Shown: positions 37,806 to 47,551 of the stretch, in pieces
Position numbering within the stretch: position 1 is the stretch's first letter
How the letters are laid out: each line of letters begins with the position of its first letter
The notes under the pieces: generated by a model
The model's input: only the letters and a program-made list of their open reading frames with translations
Databases searched by the model: none
Told to the model about the DNA's origin: nothing
Program-made: the position numbers and the translations under genes
Assembly (NCBI RefSeq): GCF_000012965.1
Contig: NC_007575.1
Span: 1,736,001 to 1,800,000 of the forward strand
Length of the DNA stretch: 64,000 nucleotides
Direction of reading: 5' to 3'
Origin: Sulfurimonas denitrificans DSM 1251
GTDB taxonomy: Bacteria; Campylobacterota; Campylobacteria; Campylobacterales; Sulfurimonadaceae

Positions 37806-39763
37806 TTGTATCTCCTTATCAGCCAGCAGGAGACCAGCCAGAAGCCATAAAAATACTTAGTGACTCTATCCTCAAAGGAAATCGTTATCAGGCTCTAGAG
37901 GGCGTAACTGGTAGCGGTAAAACCCACACTATGGCGCGGGTTATAGAAAATGTGAAGATGCCGACCATCATCATGACGCATAACAAAACACTCGCTGCAC
38001 AGTTGTACTCGGAGTTTCGTCAATTTTTCCCAAACAATCATGTTGAGTACTTTGTCTCCTACTATGATTACTACCAGCCTGAGGCTTATATTCCGCGCCA
38101 AGATCTCTTTATAGAAAAAGACAGTGCGATAAACGATGAACTTGAGCGCCTTCGCCTCTCTTCTACTGCAAATCTGCTTAGTTATGATGATGTTATAGTT
38201 GTAGCTTCTGTATCTGCAAACTATGGTCTTGGTGACCCAGAGGAGTATGAAAATATGGTGCAATCAGTCGCAATCGGAGATGTGATTGCGCAGAAAAAAC
38301 TTCTCTTACGACTTGTTGAGATGGGTTACTCGCGAAATGACAGCTATTTTGATAGTGGACATATTCGTGTAAACGGAGAGTCATTAGATATTTTTCCTCC
38401 ATATTTTGAGCAAGAAGCTATTCGCATAGAGTTTTTTGGAGATGAGATAGAAGCTATCTATACTTTCGACACAATTGATAATAAAAAACTCGAAGAACAT
38501 AAGCAGTTTACTATATATGCAACTTCGCAATTTAGTGTGCGTCAAGAGAAGTTGGCAGTCGCAATAAAACGCATTGAAGAGGAACTTGATGATAGACTTG
38601 CTTACTTTAAAAAAGAGGGAAAACTTGTAGAGCATCAACGACTAAAACAGAGAGTTGAGTTTGATTTAGAGATGCTTCAGACTACTGGAATGTGCAAAGG
38701 AATTGAGAACTACTCAAGACTTTTAACTGAAAAGAAAATAGGTGAAGCACCATACACTCTACTTGATTATTTTGCGCTGCACCATAAAGAGTATCTAGTT
38801 ATTGTAGATGAATCACATGTATCGCTTCCGCAGTATAGAGGTATGTATGCAGGAGATCGTGCAAGAAAAGAGGTTTTAGTTGAGTATGGTTTTAGACTTC
38901 CAAGCGCACTTGATAACCGCCCTTTAATGCTTGATGAGTATATAAATAAAGCTCCGCACTATCTTTTTGTCTCAGCGACACCCTCAAAATATGAACTGGA
39001 ACTCTCAGCAGTAAAAGCTGAGCAGATTATACGCCCAACTGGACTTTTAGACCCTGTTATAGAGATAAAGCCATCTACAAATCAAGTAGAAGACATACAT
39101 GATGAGATAAAAAAAATCACTCTTAAAAATGAGAGGGTTTTAATCACTGTTCTTACAAAAAAGATGGCAGAAGCTCTAACCAAATATCTCGCAGATTTGG
39201 GTATAAGAGTTGAGTACATGCACTCAGATATAGATACAATTCAAAGAAATCAGATAATCCGCTCTCTTCGTCAAGGAGAATTTGATGTTCTTATTGGGAT
39301 AAACCTTTTGCGTGAAGGCTTAGACCTGCCAGAGGTGAGTTTAGTAGCTATTATGGATGCCGATAAAGAGGGCTTTTTAAGAAGTGAGACATCTCTTATA
39401 CAAACCATCGGCAGAGGGGCTAGAAATTCAAACGGAAGAGTTATTTTATATGCAAACAAGATAACCACCTCTATGCAAAAGGCGATTGATACAACAAATG
39501 CTAGAAGAGAGATTCAAGATAAACACAATAAAATCCATGGTATCACTCCAACTACAACTATCCGCAAGTTAGATGAAAATCTAAAAGTTGAAGAGTATGG
39601 TGATATTTACCAAAAAAATAAAAAAATGGATAAAATGCCTGCTTCAGAAAGAAAAGCAATGGTTACGCAACTCTCTTTAAAGATGAAAGAAGCAGCACGT
39701 GAGCTTAACTTTGAAGAGGCAGCACGCTTACGTGATGAAATAGCAAAAATAAAAAAATTATAA
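37781..39763 (+). CDS. uvrB: Excinuclease ABC subunit B
   Basis: A 660-residue DNA repair helicase-like protein that verifies damage after UvrA. Motifs are [17 protein letters not shown], Walker A GVTGSGKT, the beta-hairpin region [12 protein letters not shown], the DESHVSLPQ box, [16 protein letters not shown] and QTIGRGARN. The C-terminal UVR domain ([24 protein letters not shown]) binds UvrC. The start region is duplicated upstream. Confidence 0.97.
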   Translation: MKNQPNFKVVSPYQPAGDQPEAIKILSDSILKGNRYQALEGVTGSGKTHTMARVIENVKMPTIIMTHNKTLAAQLYSEFRQFFPNNHVEYFVSYYDYYQPEAYIPRQDLFIEKDSAINDELERLRLSSTANLLSYDDVIVVASVSANYGLGDPEEYENMVQSVAIGDVIAQKKLLLRLVEMGYSRNDSYFDSGHIRVNGESLDIFPPYFEQEAIRIEFFGDEIEAIYTFDTIDNKKLEEHKQFTIYATSQFSVRQEKLAVAIKRIEEELDDRLAYFKKEGKLVEHQRLKQRVEFDLEMLQTTGMCKGIENYSRLLTEKKIGEAPYTLLDYFALHHKEYLVIVDESHVSLPQYRGMYAGDRARKEVLVEYGFRLPSALDNRPLMLDEYINKAPHYLFVSATPSKYELELSAVKAEQIIRPTGLLDPVIEIKPSTNQVEDIHDEIKKITLKNERVLITVLTKKMAEALTKYLADLGIRVEYMHSDIDTIQRNQIIRSLRQGEFDVLIGINLLREGLDLPEVSLVAIMDADKEGFLRSETSLIQTIGRGARNSNGRVILYANKITTSMQKAIDTTNARREIQDKHNKIHGITPTTTIRKLDENLKVEEYGDIYQKNKKMDKMPASERKAMVTQLSLKMKEAARELNFEEAARLRDEIAKIKKL

Positions 39764-39769
39764 GAGAGA

Positions 39770-40342
39770 ATGATGGAAGATACATTTAGTAATTTGGCAA
39801 CTTATGGATATATAGGACTTTTTCTATATTCACTAGGTGGTGGTTTTGTGGCAATTATAGCTGCTGGAGTTATGTCTTTTATGGGAAAGATGGATTTATC
39901 TCTCTCTATAACAATAGCATTTATTGCTAATGCGCTTGGAGATTTTTTACTATTTTATATGGCAAGGTACCAAAAAAGCATGATGATGGAAGGGCTTAGA
40001 AAACATAGAAGAAAATTGGCTCTTGCACATATTATGATGAAAAAAAATGGCTCATGGATTATTTTAATTCAAAAGTTTGTTTATGGCATAAAAACACTTA
40101 TCCCAATAGCTATTGGACTTACAAAATATGATTTTAAAAGATTTGCAATTTTAAATATTTTAAGTGCTGGAGTTTGGGCTCTGATTTTTGGCTTAGGAAG
40201 TTATTACTCTGGTGGATTTTTAATGAGCATTGCCGAAGCAATAACACAAAAACCGTGGATAGCACCTATAATACTTGTTGTCTTTGGCGGAGCTTTATGG
40301 CTATATTTGACACAAGCTACCAAAAGAAAAATTAAAAAATAA
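39770..40342 (+). CDS. DedA family membrane protein
   Basis: A 190-residue protein with about five membrane segments. The SNARE-associated/DedA pattern is present: ALGDFLLFYMARY, then KFVYGIKTLIPIAIGL (the E/Q-F-RTI-P-type region) and FAILNILSAGVWALIFGLGSYY. The family is linked to polyprenyl- or phospholipid recycling. It begins seven bases after uvrB with GAGAG upstream, so it may share the uvrB transcript. Confidence 0.8.
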   Translation: MMEDTFSNLATYGYIGLFLYSLGGGFVAIIAAGVMSFMGKMDLSLSITIAFIANALGDFLLFYMARYQKSMMMEGLRKHRRKLALAHIMMKKNGSWIILIQKFVYGIKTLIPIAIGLTKYDFKRFAILNILSAGVWALIFGLGSYYSGGFLMSIAEAITQKPWIAPIILVVFGGALWLYLTQATKRKIKK

Positions 40343-40343
40343 G

Positions 40344-40370
40344 AAGATAGAGAATTTAGCTCTCTATCTT
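40344..40370. terminator. Bidirectional hairpin between the DedA gene and pckA
   Basis: A perfect 10 bp stem (AAGATAGAGA at 40344-40353 with TCTCTATCTT at 40361-40370) with a seven-base loop between two convergent genes. It overlaps the last codons of pckA. Confidence 0.6.
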
Positions 40371-41942
40371 TGGTCCTGCTTCTGAGTAGTCAAACTCACT
40401 ATTTTCAACTTGATATTTTTTAAAATTCTCATTAAACATATTTGCCAACATATCTGTTGTCTTATCAAAGGCTTCTTTATCACTCCAAGCATTGCGAGGA
40501 TTTAAAATTTCTGGGTTTATGTTTCCAAGAGTTTTTGGAACTTGTAGCTTAAATGTTTTAGTTGTATCAAACTCACTCTCTTTAATGCTGCCATCTAAAA
40601 TAGCGTTAATACAAGCACGTGTATCTTTTATACTCATTCTCGTTCCAACACCGTAAGCTCCGCCTGTCCAGCCAGTATTTACAAGATATACATGTACGTC
40701 ATGCTTATCTATCTTCTCGCCTAGCAGCTTGGCATACACCGTTGGATGTAGTGGCAGGAATGCTTCTCCAAAACATGAGCTAAATGTAGCAACTGGCTTA
40801 GTTATTCCACGCTCTGTTCCAGCAACTTTAGCAGTATATCCACTTAAGAAGTAGTACATTGCTTGTTCACGAGTCAGTTTTGAAACTGGAGGCAAAATAC
40901 CAAAAGCATCTGCACTTAAAAATATGATATTTTCAGGATGTCCAGCACTTAGAGATGTTTCATGATTTTTTATATGCTCTATTGGATAAGATACGCGAGT
41001 ATTTTCTGTTTTGCTTCCATCATTGTAATCAACCTCTCCTTTATCGTTTACAACAACATTTTCAAGAAGAGCGCCAGATTTTATAGCATTAAAAATTTCA
41101 GGTTCGTTATTTCCATCTAGGTTTATAACTTTTGCATAACATCCACCCTCAAAATTAAACACTCCATTGTCATCCCAGCCATGCTCATCATCTCCGATAA
41201 GTCTTCTATAGGGATCTGTTGAGAGAGTAGTTTTACCTGTTCCGCTAAGCCCAAAGAAAAGAGCTGTGTCGCCTTTTTCTCCCACATTTGCAGAGCAGTG
41301 CATAGAGAGCTTATTTTGTAGTGGCAGCCAGTAGTTCATCATTGAAAAAATTCCTTTTTTCAACTCACCACCATACCAAGTTCCACCAATCACTGATAGA
41401 TTGTTTTCGATATCAAAAAGAACAAAGACTTCAGAGTTTAGCCCATGTTCTCTCCATTTATCGTTTACAGCCTTACAAGCGTTTAAAACTGTAAACTGCG
41501 GCTTAAACTCTTTTAGCTCAAGCTCTGTTGGTCGAATAAACATATTTTTTACAAAGTGTGCCTGCCAAGCTATTTCAGTCACAAAACGGATTGAGTGTTT
41601 TGAATCAACACTAGCACCACTGTAAACATCTGTAACATATAAATCTTTTGCTGAGAGCTGCTCTCTTGCAACCTCTAAGAGCTCTTTAAAAATTTCTTCA
41701 CTTACTTTTTGATTAACATCGCCCCAAGCGATATATCTGTTTGAAGGATCTCTATCTACAATATATTTATCTTTTGGGCTGCGTCCTGTAAAGACTCCAG
41801 TATCTACTGCTGTAGCACCACTTGTAGTAAGAATACACTCTTTATTTTCAATTTCATGTTTTATTAATTCATCATAGCCAAGGTTATGATAAACCTTTCC
41901 AACATTCTTTAAGCCTATCTCTTCTAACTCGGTTAAGTTCAT
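40356..41942 (-). CDS. pckA: Phosphoenolpyruvate carboxykinase (ATP)
   Basis: A 528-residue ATP-dependent PckA that links oxaloacetate and PEP. Motifs are [15 protein letters not shown], the substrate site [12 protein letters not shown], kinase-1a loop [11 protein letters not shown], kinase-2 LIGDDEHGW and [13 protein letters not shown]-like [10 protein letters not shown]. The length is normal. In an autotroph it may run in the carboxylation or gluconeogenic direction. A -10 box lies 36 bases upstream on the minus strand. Confidence 0.96.
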   Translation of the reverse strand: MNLTELEEIGLKNVGKVYHNLGYDELIKHEIENKECILTTSGATAVDTGVFTGRSPKDKYIVDRDPSNRYIAWGDVNQKVSEEIFKELLEVAREQLSAKDLYVTDVYSGASVDSKHSIRFVTEIAWQAHFVKNMFIRPTELELKEFKPQFTVLNACKAVNDKWREHGLNSEVFVLFDIENNLSVIGGTWYGGELKKGIFSMMNYWLPLQNKLSMHCSANVGEKGDTALFFGLSGTGKTTLSTDPYRRLIGDDEHGWDDNGVFNFEGGCYAKVINLDGNNEPEIFNAIKSGALLENVVVNDKGEVDYNDGSKTENTRVSYPIEHIKNHETSLSAGHPENIIFLSADAFGILPPVSKLTREQAMYYFLSGYTAKVAGTERGITKPVATFSSCFGEAFLPLHPTVYAKLLGEKIDKHDVHVYLVNTGWTGGAYGVGTRMSIKDTRACINAILDGSIKESEFDTTKTFKLQVPKTLGNINPEILNPRNAWSDKEAFDKTTDMLANMFNENFKKYQVENSEFDYSEAGPKIES

Positions 41943-41977
41943 AACTTGCCTTATTGTACTTTTTAAATATGGACGAA

Positions 41978-41983
41978 ATTATA
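41978..41983 (-). promoter_or_regulatory. -10 box of pckA
   Basis: TATAAT on the minus strand, 36 bases before the pckA ATG. Confidence 0.45.
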
Positions 41984-42102
41984 CACTTAATATACCTAAA
42001 TTCAAAGTAAATATCAGGGTCGTTATATAATTTTTAGTAACTTTTCAAATGTCAAAGTTTATAAAAATTAGTTTAAGTATCTTTTGATAAAATTCCAATA
42101 TT

Positions 42103-42178
42103 GCTCGCATAACTCAGTTGGTAGAGTGTTACCTCGACAAGGTAAAAGTCACTGGTTCGAGTCCAGTTGTGAGCACCA
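42103..42178 (+). tRNA. tRNA-Val (anticodon GAC) with C33
   Basis: A 76-base cloverleaf with encoded CCA. The acceptor stem is GCTCGCA with TGTGAGC (one G-U pair), the anticodon stem TTACC/GGTAA encloses loop TCGACAA, and the T arm is ACTGG-TTCGAGT-CCAGT. The anticodon is GAC. Position 33, almost always U, is C here, and position 10 is A rather than G (paired with U25). An integrase remnant lies downstream, so this gene may be an integration site. Confidence 0.88.
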
Positions 42179-42297
42179 TTATCTAGTTTGTACTAGTTCC
42201 TACAAGTCCACAAAATCCACATAAAATAGGCTCTCAACACTCTATATAAGTCTATGATTGTCCGCTATAGTCTATGTAAAACTAAATCTTTTTACAG

Positions 42298-42303
42298 TAT
42301 AAT
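42298..42303 (+). promoter_or_regulatory. -10 box of the integrase remnant
   Basis: TATAAT 41 bases before the integrase ATG. ACAGTAT at 42294-42300 and ATACTGT at 42337-42343 form an inverted pair that might be an operator. Confidence 0.35.
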
Positions 42304-42344
42304 AAACAGTACATTTATATTTTCAATTAAGGAAGTATACTGTT

Positions 42345-42575
42345 ATGGCAAAAAAAACTAAACCATTGAGCGATTTAGAAATAAAAAGAATTAAATATAT
42401 AGATAAAGAGTTCAAGCTATATGACGGCAATAACTTATATGTAGTTATCCACAAAAACGGTAGTAAATATTTTCGTCTTGATTATAAATTTAATGACAAA
42501 AGAAGAACTTTAGGAATAGGTGTTTATCCATCAATATCCATCAAAATAAAGGGGTGTCAGTCGCCACCTTTTTGA
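42345..42575 (+). pseudogene. Tyrosine-type integrase, N-terminal fragment
   Basis: The first ~65 residues match the arm-binding domain (DUF4102 type) of phage/island integrases: FKLYDGNNLYVVIHKNGSKYFRLDY, then RRTLGIGVYPSISIK. Family members continue L..AR and run to about 400 residues; here the frame becomes unrelated (GCQSPPF) at about 42550, where a GGGGTGTCAG element begins. The catalytic domain is gone. Its place just after a tRNA gene fits the remains of an island. Confidence 0.8.
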
Positions 42576-42588
42576 AACCTGACACTCT
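42548..42588. repeat. GGGGTGTCAG inverted-repeat element at the integrase break
   Basis: GTGTCAG (42554-42560) and CTGACAC (42579-42585) are perfect inverted arms, extendable by G-U pairs. The segment AAAGGGGTGTCAG...ACCTTTTTG recurs at 60074-60098 on the other strand. It may be the end of the adjacent IS3-like remnant or a REP-type repeat. Confidence 0.6.
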
Positions 42589-42596
42589 CCAAAGCC

Positions 42597-42819
42597 CTAC
42601 TTCTTAAAAAACAACGGAAGACAAAGATTCCTCACTCCAAAAGAGAGTAAAAGACTCATATTTTCAAATTCATTTGGTGAAATATGACCCAAATAACTAT
42701 GCCTTCTTTTTGAATTGTAGAACATCTCTATATATTCAAATATTTTAGAAGCTGCGACCTCTCTTGTTAAAAATATCTGTTTTCTTACAAGCTCTTTTTT
42801 TAAACTCTTAAAGAAGTTG
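42597..42819 (-). pseudogene. IS3-family transposase, C-terminal remnant
   Basis: About 70 residues match the end of the IS3-family integrase core: FFKSLKKELVRKQIF, then EYIEMFYNSKRRHSYLGHISPNEFE, which is highly conserved in OrfB. Everything upstream, including the DDE Asp residues, is missing; the homology starts next to the stop of the O-antigen ligase-like gene. The element has therefore been deleted down to its 3' end, and it interrupts the integrase gene. Confidence 0.8.
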
Positions 42820-42823
42820 TGCA

Positions 42824-44029
42824 CTATTTTTTTGATGCTATTATGGAAATAGATGTTATAAATAAAAATAGCATTAAAGGGAACTGCAACATCCATAGAG
42901 GTTCAGCAACAGATCCAACGGCTATGACTACAAATCCCAATACACTTATCTCTTTTAGCTCCCTATCTTCAATACGAAGAGTAAAAAACTTATAAAACAG
43001 CAAAAACATCAAAGTAAGCCCGATAAAACCGCCTTGTACTGCTACCATTAAGTACTGGTTATGGAAGTGCTGAGTAGTCATAAACTCTTTTGTCTCATCA
43101 CTTAATCCAAACTCTTTTTTACCTAAAATTTCTTTTGTAGATACTTTATAGTCGCCTATCCCATTGCCAAGAAGAGAGTGTTCTTTTAAAACTTCACCTG
43201 CAACCAGCCAAAATGCAACTCTTATACCAAAGGAGTTATTGTAATTTTGCACAGCAATGTTTTGTACATCTTTTACACCAGCATCAACTCTTTGTTTAAA
43301 GAGTTCCAAACTATTATATGCAAGTAAAAAAATAACTGTTATTGAAAAAAAGCTCATAACTACAGATTTAACTGTTATTCTATATTTTAAAAATATCAAG
43401 ACTATTAATGCTACAAAAAATGCAAGCTGCCCTGCTCTGCCAGTTGAAAACATCAAGTTTGTTGTACTCAAGAGAAAGAACAACATGTAGGGAAGTTTTT
43501 CTTTTAGTAAAAGCTTTTTACAGAACACTCTGCTTAAGAGTAAAATAGCTGTAAATGCCAAATAGATGCTGTAATGTATATGTGTCATAAATGGCGTTGG
43601 GTATGATGAATCCCTCTCATTTATGTTCCAAAAATCAAAAAACATACCATAAGCCAATATCTCACTTACAAACATTCCGAGCAAAAATGCGCTTAGCATA
43701 CTCCAAATCCACTCTTTTTGTACCAAAACTACTAAAGGGGGTAAAAGAAGTATCCAATAACCATAGAGTCTTATCTGATTTATGCCCTCTTTAATATCCT
43801 CACTCCAAAGAAGAGTTGCAAATATGTAGAGCAAAAAAATAGCTATATATGTAAAAATGGCGCTGCTCTTTAAAGTTTCAAATGTATTTTTATAATCTCT
43901 TTTATAAAGTAAAAGCAAGAAAAACAGAAGTAAGAAAAAACTGCTAGCACTCCTAGATAGGGGCAGTAAAAAAGCAAAAAGTAGAGCAGAGTAGTAAAGT
44001 ACATCTTGAAAATCTACTCTTTTGCTCAT
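42824..44029 (-). CDS. O-antigen ligase / polymerase-like membrane protein
   Basis: A 401-residue polytopic protein with about eleven membrane helices and the Wzy_C-type pattern: a large loop holding KEHSLLGNGIGDYKVSTKEILG, then EFMTTQHFHNQYLMVAVQGGF with the conserved His pair. WaaL-type ligases attach glycans to lipid A core or to proteins. The end (ITSISIIASKK) abuts an IS3 remnant, so the last residues may be altered. It is the final gene of the minus-strand surface-glycan block. Confidence 0.78.
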   Translation of the reverse strand: MSKRVDFQDVLYYSALLFAFLLPLSRSASSFFLLLFFLLLLYKRDYKNTFETLKSSAIFTYIAIFLLYIFATLLWSEDIKEGINQIRLYGYWILLLPPLVVLVQKEWIWSMLSAFLLGMFVSEILAYGMFFDFWNINERDSSYPTPFMTHIHYSIYLAFTAILLLSRVFCKKLLLKEKLPYMLFFLLSTTNLMFSTGRAGQLAFFVALIVLIFLKYRITVKSVVMSFFSITVIFLLAYNSLELFKQRVDAGVKDVQNIAVQNYNNSFGIRVAFWLVAGEVLKEHSLLGNGIGDYKVSTKEILGKKEFGLSDETKEFMTTQHFHNQYLMVAVQGGFIGLTLMFLLFYKFFTLRIEDRELKEISVLGFVVIAVGSVAEPLWMLQFPLMLFLFITSISIIASKK

Positions 44030-44031
44030 TC

Positions 44032-45348
44032 TTATCTAGCTCCAACTTTAGACAAAACAACTTTAATAGTTTTCATCATGATTACAAAATCAGCCCAAAG
44101 TGACCAGTTGTTTATGTACCAAACATCTAATTCATTTCGCTCTTTAAAAGTAAGCTCATTTCTACCGCTTACTTGCCATAACCCCGTTATGCCTGGCTTT
44201 ACTTTCAACACAAATTCTTTATGTTCACCCAACTTGTCTGATTCGCTTGTCATGTAGGGACGAGGACCTACTAAGCTCATCTCTGCTTTTAAAACATTGA
44301 TAATTTGAGGTAGTTCGTCAAGGGAAGTTGAGCGCAATATTTTCCCAATTTTTGTAATTCGTGGATCATTTTTATACTTATGATACTCTTCATAATGAGC
44401 AATCTCTTCAGGATGCGCTAGAAGATAACTCTCCAAGAGAGAAGCTGAATTTTCGTACATAGTTCTATATTTATAGCATATAAAATTATTATCATTCTTT
44501 CCAAGTCTATACTGTTTGAAAAAAACCAAACCTTTAGAATCAGCTCGAATCAATATAGTTATGAGTACATGTATAGTTAAAAACAGAGGTAAGATAAGAA
44601 GTGTCATAAAAAATTCTGCAACACTTTTTATCCATATATTATGTTGAAGCAGGAGTTTGTTCTCTACTTGTATGGTAGAGTTTCTAATATTGAAATATTC
44701 CATGATGTTAGAGTTAGCAAAATTAACACTAGAGACATAAGGAACTATGTAAACCTCTGTATGGTTTTGTAGATATTTTGCAACTCTTCTCTTCATGGTT
44801 TTTGCATCAGTTCCTTTTGATGCGATGATTACTGTATCGTATTTTGAATCACTGTAGCGCAGACCTAAGTACCAATTTTCTCTAAACTCTTTTTTAAAAA
44901 TCTCTATTTGAGACTCTTCACCAACTATATAAACTTTTTTAATAAAAAAATCTATCTTATAAAAAACTTTTTTACTCAATCTTTTTACTACAGGCAAGAT
45001 AAATAGCGCGAACATAAAGTATAAGCTAATAAATAGTCGTGAATACTCTTGTGAAACTTTGCTTAGTGTCAATAGCGCCATAATGATAAGATAACCATAA
45101 AAGAGAGACTTCATAATTTTTCTAGTCTCTTGCCAAAAGTCATATCTTAATGTATATATTTTCTCATAAAACAGAAGTGCGAAAATAACAAAAATAACAA
45201 AAGAGAAATCCTGAATTTGCAATGTTTTAAATAGTGGTAAAGAAGAATCACTTAAGCTAGTTCTTACATAGAGAGTCAAATAGAAAAGAGCAATCAAAAC
45301 TATAATATCAATTAAAATAAGTACAAAACTTAGAGTATATTTTCTCAT
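44032..45348 (-). CDS. Undecaprenyl-phosphate sugar phosphotransferase (initiating transferase)
   Basis: A 438-residue PHPT-family protein. Four or five N-terminal membrane helices precede a middle Rossmann-like region, a further helix near 255-280, and the catalytic domain: FFKQYRLGKNDNNFICYKYRTM, KIGKILRSTSLDELPQIINV, MSLVGPRPY and VKPGITGLWQVSGRNELTF. It resembles WbaP/WcaJ-type enzymes that start a lipid-linked glycan. It overlaps the next glycosyltransferase by four bases. Confidence 0.9.
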   Translation of the reverse strand: MRKYTLSFVLILIDIIVLIALFYLTLYVRTSLSDSSLPLFKTLQIQDFSFVIFVIFALLFYEKIYTLRYDFWQETRKIMKSLFYGYLIIMALLTLSKVSQEYSRLFISLYFMFALFILPVVKRLSKKVFYKIDFFIKKVYIVGEESQIEIFKKEFRENWYLGLRYSDSKYDTVIIASKGTDAKTMKRRVAKYLQNHTEVYIVPYVSSVNFANSNIMEYFNIRNSTIQVENKLLLQHNIWIKSVAEFFMTLLILPLFLTIHVLITILIRADSKGLVFFKQYRLGKNDNNFICYKYRTMYENSASLLESYLLAHPEEIAHYEEYHKYKNDPRITKIGKILRSTSLDELPQIINVLKAEMSLVGPRPYMTSESDKLGEHKEFVLKVKPGITGLWQVSGRNELTFKERNELDVWYINNWSLWADFVIMMKTIKVVLSKVGAR

Positions 45349-46436
45349 ATTTTTACCTTTGAATTTACAAAAGTTCTCAGCTCATCTTTAAACCTATCGG
45401 TAGAGTAAGTTTTTACATGATGGGATATTTTTTTTGAATCAAGCTGCAGTGATTCAAATAAATTTACTGCCTTTATTATATCTTCTGGTGTCTGTTTTTC
45501 AAAATGTACTCCTGTTATTCCATCAATTACTGTCTCTGCTGTTCCACCATCATTAAGAGCGATTACAGGAGTTCCGCAAGACATGGCTTCGATTGGAACT
45601 ATCCCAAAATCCTCTATTGCTGCATAAACAAATGCTTTTGCTCTTTGCATATGTTTGATTAAAATCTCATCTTCTTGATAACCAAGCAGAGTTATATTAT
45701 CTTTTGCGATAGCTTTGATGGAATCATACTCTTCACCAGAGCCTATAACTATGAGCGCCCTATTTGGCATTTTATTAAAAGCCTCTACTATGAGTTTTGT
45801 TTTTTTGTATGAAACTAACCTTGAAGCAGTAAAGTAAAAATCATCTTTTTTCTCTTTTAAAGTAAATTTATCAGTATCTACAGGTGGATAAATCACTACA
45901 GAATCTCTATCGTAAGTTTTTTTTATTCTATTTTGAACAAACTTTGAATCAGCTATAAAAAAATCAACTCTTCTTAGGGTTTGTATATCCCATTGTTTTA
46001 TATATCTCAAAGTTTGTTGTACTAAAAACTTTTTTGGCTGCTTCAAGTTAGAAGTGTATTCATCATAAAGATCCCATGCATATCTTATAGGTGTATAGCA
46101 ATATGAGATGTGAACTTGATTTTTTCTCTTTTTAACACCTTTGGCAACTGCCCATGAAGAGCTTATTATAAGGTCGTACTCACTTAAGTCAAAACTCTCA
46201 ATGGCTCTTGGAAAAAGTGGCAGATAGTTTCTGAAGTGTTTTTTTGCAAAAGGTAATTTTTGGATAAATGAACTCTTTGCAAATTTATTATTTAGCACAT
46301 CAGCTCTATCTTTGTCATTTAAAAAATCTACCAAAGAAAAAATATCTGCATCTGGATAAATATCTACTATAGCTCTTAATACCTTCTCAGCTCCTGCATT
46401 TGTTACAAGCCAATCATGTACTATAGCTATTTTCAT
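45345..46436 (-). CDS. Glycosyltransferase family 4
   Basis: A 363-residue GT4 enzyme starting MKIAIVHDWLVTNAGAEKVLRAI, the ATG at 46436 overlapping the upstream gene by four bases (ATGA). The GT-B C-terminal half has FYFTASRLVSYKKTKLIVEAF and the nucleotide-sugar site AAIEDFGIVPIEAMSCGTPVIAL with its EX7E pattern. The open frame extends upstream inside its neighbour but that part is not needed. Donor and acceptor are not known. Confidence 0.88.
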   Translation of the reverse strand: MKIAIVHDWLVTNAGAEKVLRAIVDIYPDADIFSLVDFLNDKDRADVLNNKFAKSSFIQKLPFAKKHFRNYLPLFPRAIESFDLSEYDLIISSSWAVAKGVKKRKNQVHISYCYTPIRYAWDLYDEYTSNLKQPKKFLVQQTLRYIKQWDIQTLRRVDFFIADSKFVQNRIKKTYDRDSVVIYPPVDTDKFTLKEKKDDFYFTASRLVSYKKTKLIVEAFNKMPNRALIVIGSGEEYDSIKAIAKDNITLLGYQEDEILIKHMQRAKAFVYAAIEDFGIVPIEAMSCGTPVIALNDGGTAETVIDGITGVHFEKQTPEDIIKAVNLFESLQLDSKKISHHVKTYSTDRFKDELRTFVNSKVKI

Positions 46437-47551
46437 TTTTGTAAAACCTCTTGAAACACTTTTATATGCTCTAGAGCTGATTTTTCCCAACTAAACTCTT
46501 TGGCTCTCTCTAATCCTTTTACTACCATCTCTTGTTGGAGAATTTTATCTTTTAAAACTAACTCTATCTTCTCTTTTATATCTTTTGTATCATTAGGATT
46601 ACAATATATAACCGCATCGCCACCAACTTCAGGTAGAGAGCTGCTATGGCTGCAAACCACAGGTGTTCCACATGCCATAGCTTCAAGAGGAGGAAGTCCA
46701 AAACCTTCATAAAAAGAGGCAAATACAAAACATGAAGCTAAATTATAAACTTTTGCTAATTCTAAATCGGAGATAAATCCAAGATAAATAATATTTTCTC
46801 TGTTTTCATCTATGATGCTCATTATTTCACTGTTTTCCCAGCCTTTAAAGCCAGCAAGCACAAGCTTGTACTCGTTTTTTATTTCATTTGGCAAGAGATT
46901 ATATGCCCTTAGTAAACCTATTAAATTTTTTCTCGGTTCTATACTACCTACACTGAAGATAAATTTTTTTGGGAGTTCAAAATCAACTTTTAAATCATCA
47001 TACATTTTAAATAAATCATGATTTATTCCATGGTAAATCACTTTTACTTGCTCTTGATTGAAATCTAATCTATCTATTATCTCTCGTTTTGAAAATTCTG
47101 AACCTGTAATAATCATATCACTTCTTTTAATATTTTTAAAAAAATGCTCTTCAAAGTACTCTATTCTCTCTTTAGGGTGAAAATCTTTATGCAATATAAA
47201 TGAAAAGTCATGAACTGTAGTGATAGTTTTATTGGCTTTTATACCTTCTATTGGTATAAAATTTGGTTCCCAATAAAGGTCATATGTTGGTGTAAAAATT
47301 TGACTTGAAATTTTTACAATTTTTCTAACTATTTTTTTAAATAATTGATTTTTTGATACGATAGATTTTAATAATTTTAAATCTTTTTTATCTAAATGGT
47401 GAACTAATGATTTGCTATGATACCCATAAAAAAAACTACACTCAAAATATTTATCTTTTTCTACCCTTTTAGATATCTCATAGGTGTACCTGCCAATACC
47501 AGTTAAAGATGACATTAAAGAGATAGTATCAATTAGTATTTTAAATTTCAA
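46433..47551 (-). CDS. Glycosyltransferase family 4
   Basis: A 372-residue GT4 protein. MSSLTGIGRYTYEI marks the N-terminal domain; the C-terminal domain shows FIFSVGSIEPRKNLIGLLRAY and FASFYEGFGLPPLEAMACGTPVV. This style is common among mannosyl- and rhamnosyltransferases. It begins 11 bases inside the preceding epimerase gene, whose GDP-sugar product may be its donor. Confidence 0.88.
   Translation of the reverse strand: MKFKILIDTISLMSSLTGIGRYTYEISKRVEKDKYFECSFFYGYHSKSLVHHLDKKDLKLLKSIVSKNQLFKKIVRKIVKISSQIFTPTYDLYWEPNFIPIEGIKANKTITTVHDFSFILHKDFHPKERIEYFEEHFFKNIKRSDMIITGSEFSKREIIDRLDFNQEQVKVIYHGINHDLFKMYDDLKVDFELPKKFIFSVGSIEPRKNLIGLLRAYNLLPNEIKNEYKLVLAGFKGWENSEIMSIIDENRENIIYLGFISDLELAKVYNLASCFVFASFYEGFGLPPLEAMACGTPVVCSHSSSLPEVGGDAVIYCNPNDTKDIKEKIELVLKDKILQQEMVVKGLERAKEFSWEKSALEHIKVFQEVLQK

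Noticed and set aside
38384-38638. Minus-strand frames inside uvrB and other large genes
   Set aside because: They are shadows of strongly conserved coding sequence and lack their own start signals.
42824-42896. IS3 transposase frame beginning at 42896
   Set aside because: Its first ~25 residues are read out of frame from the ligase-like gene; transposase similarity begins only at about 42819.
45345-46490. Upstream extension of the glycosyltransferase to 46490
   Set aside because: The extra 18 codons lie inside the preceding gene and the ATG at 46436 begins the conserved MKIAIVHDW strand at an ATGA overlap.
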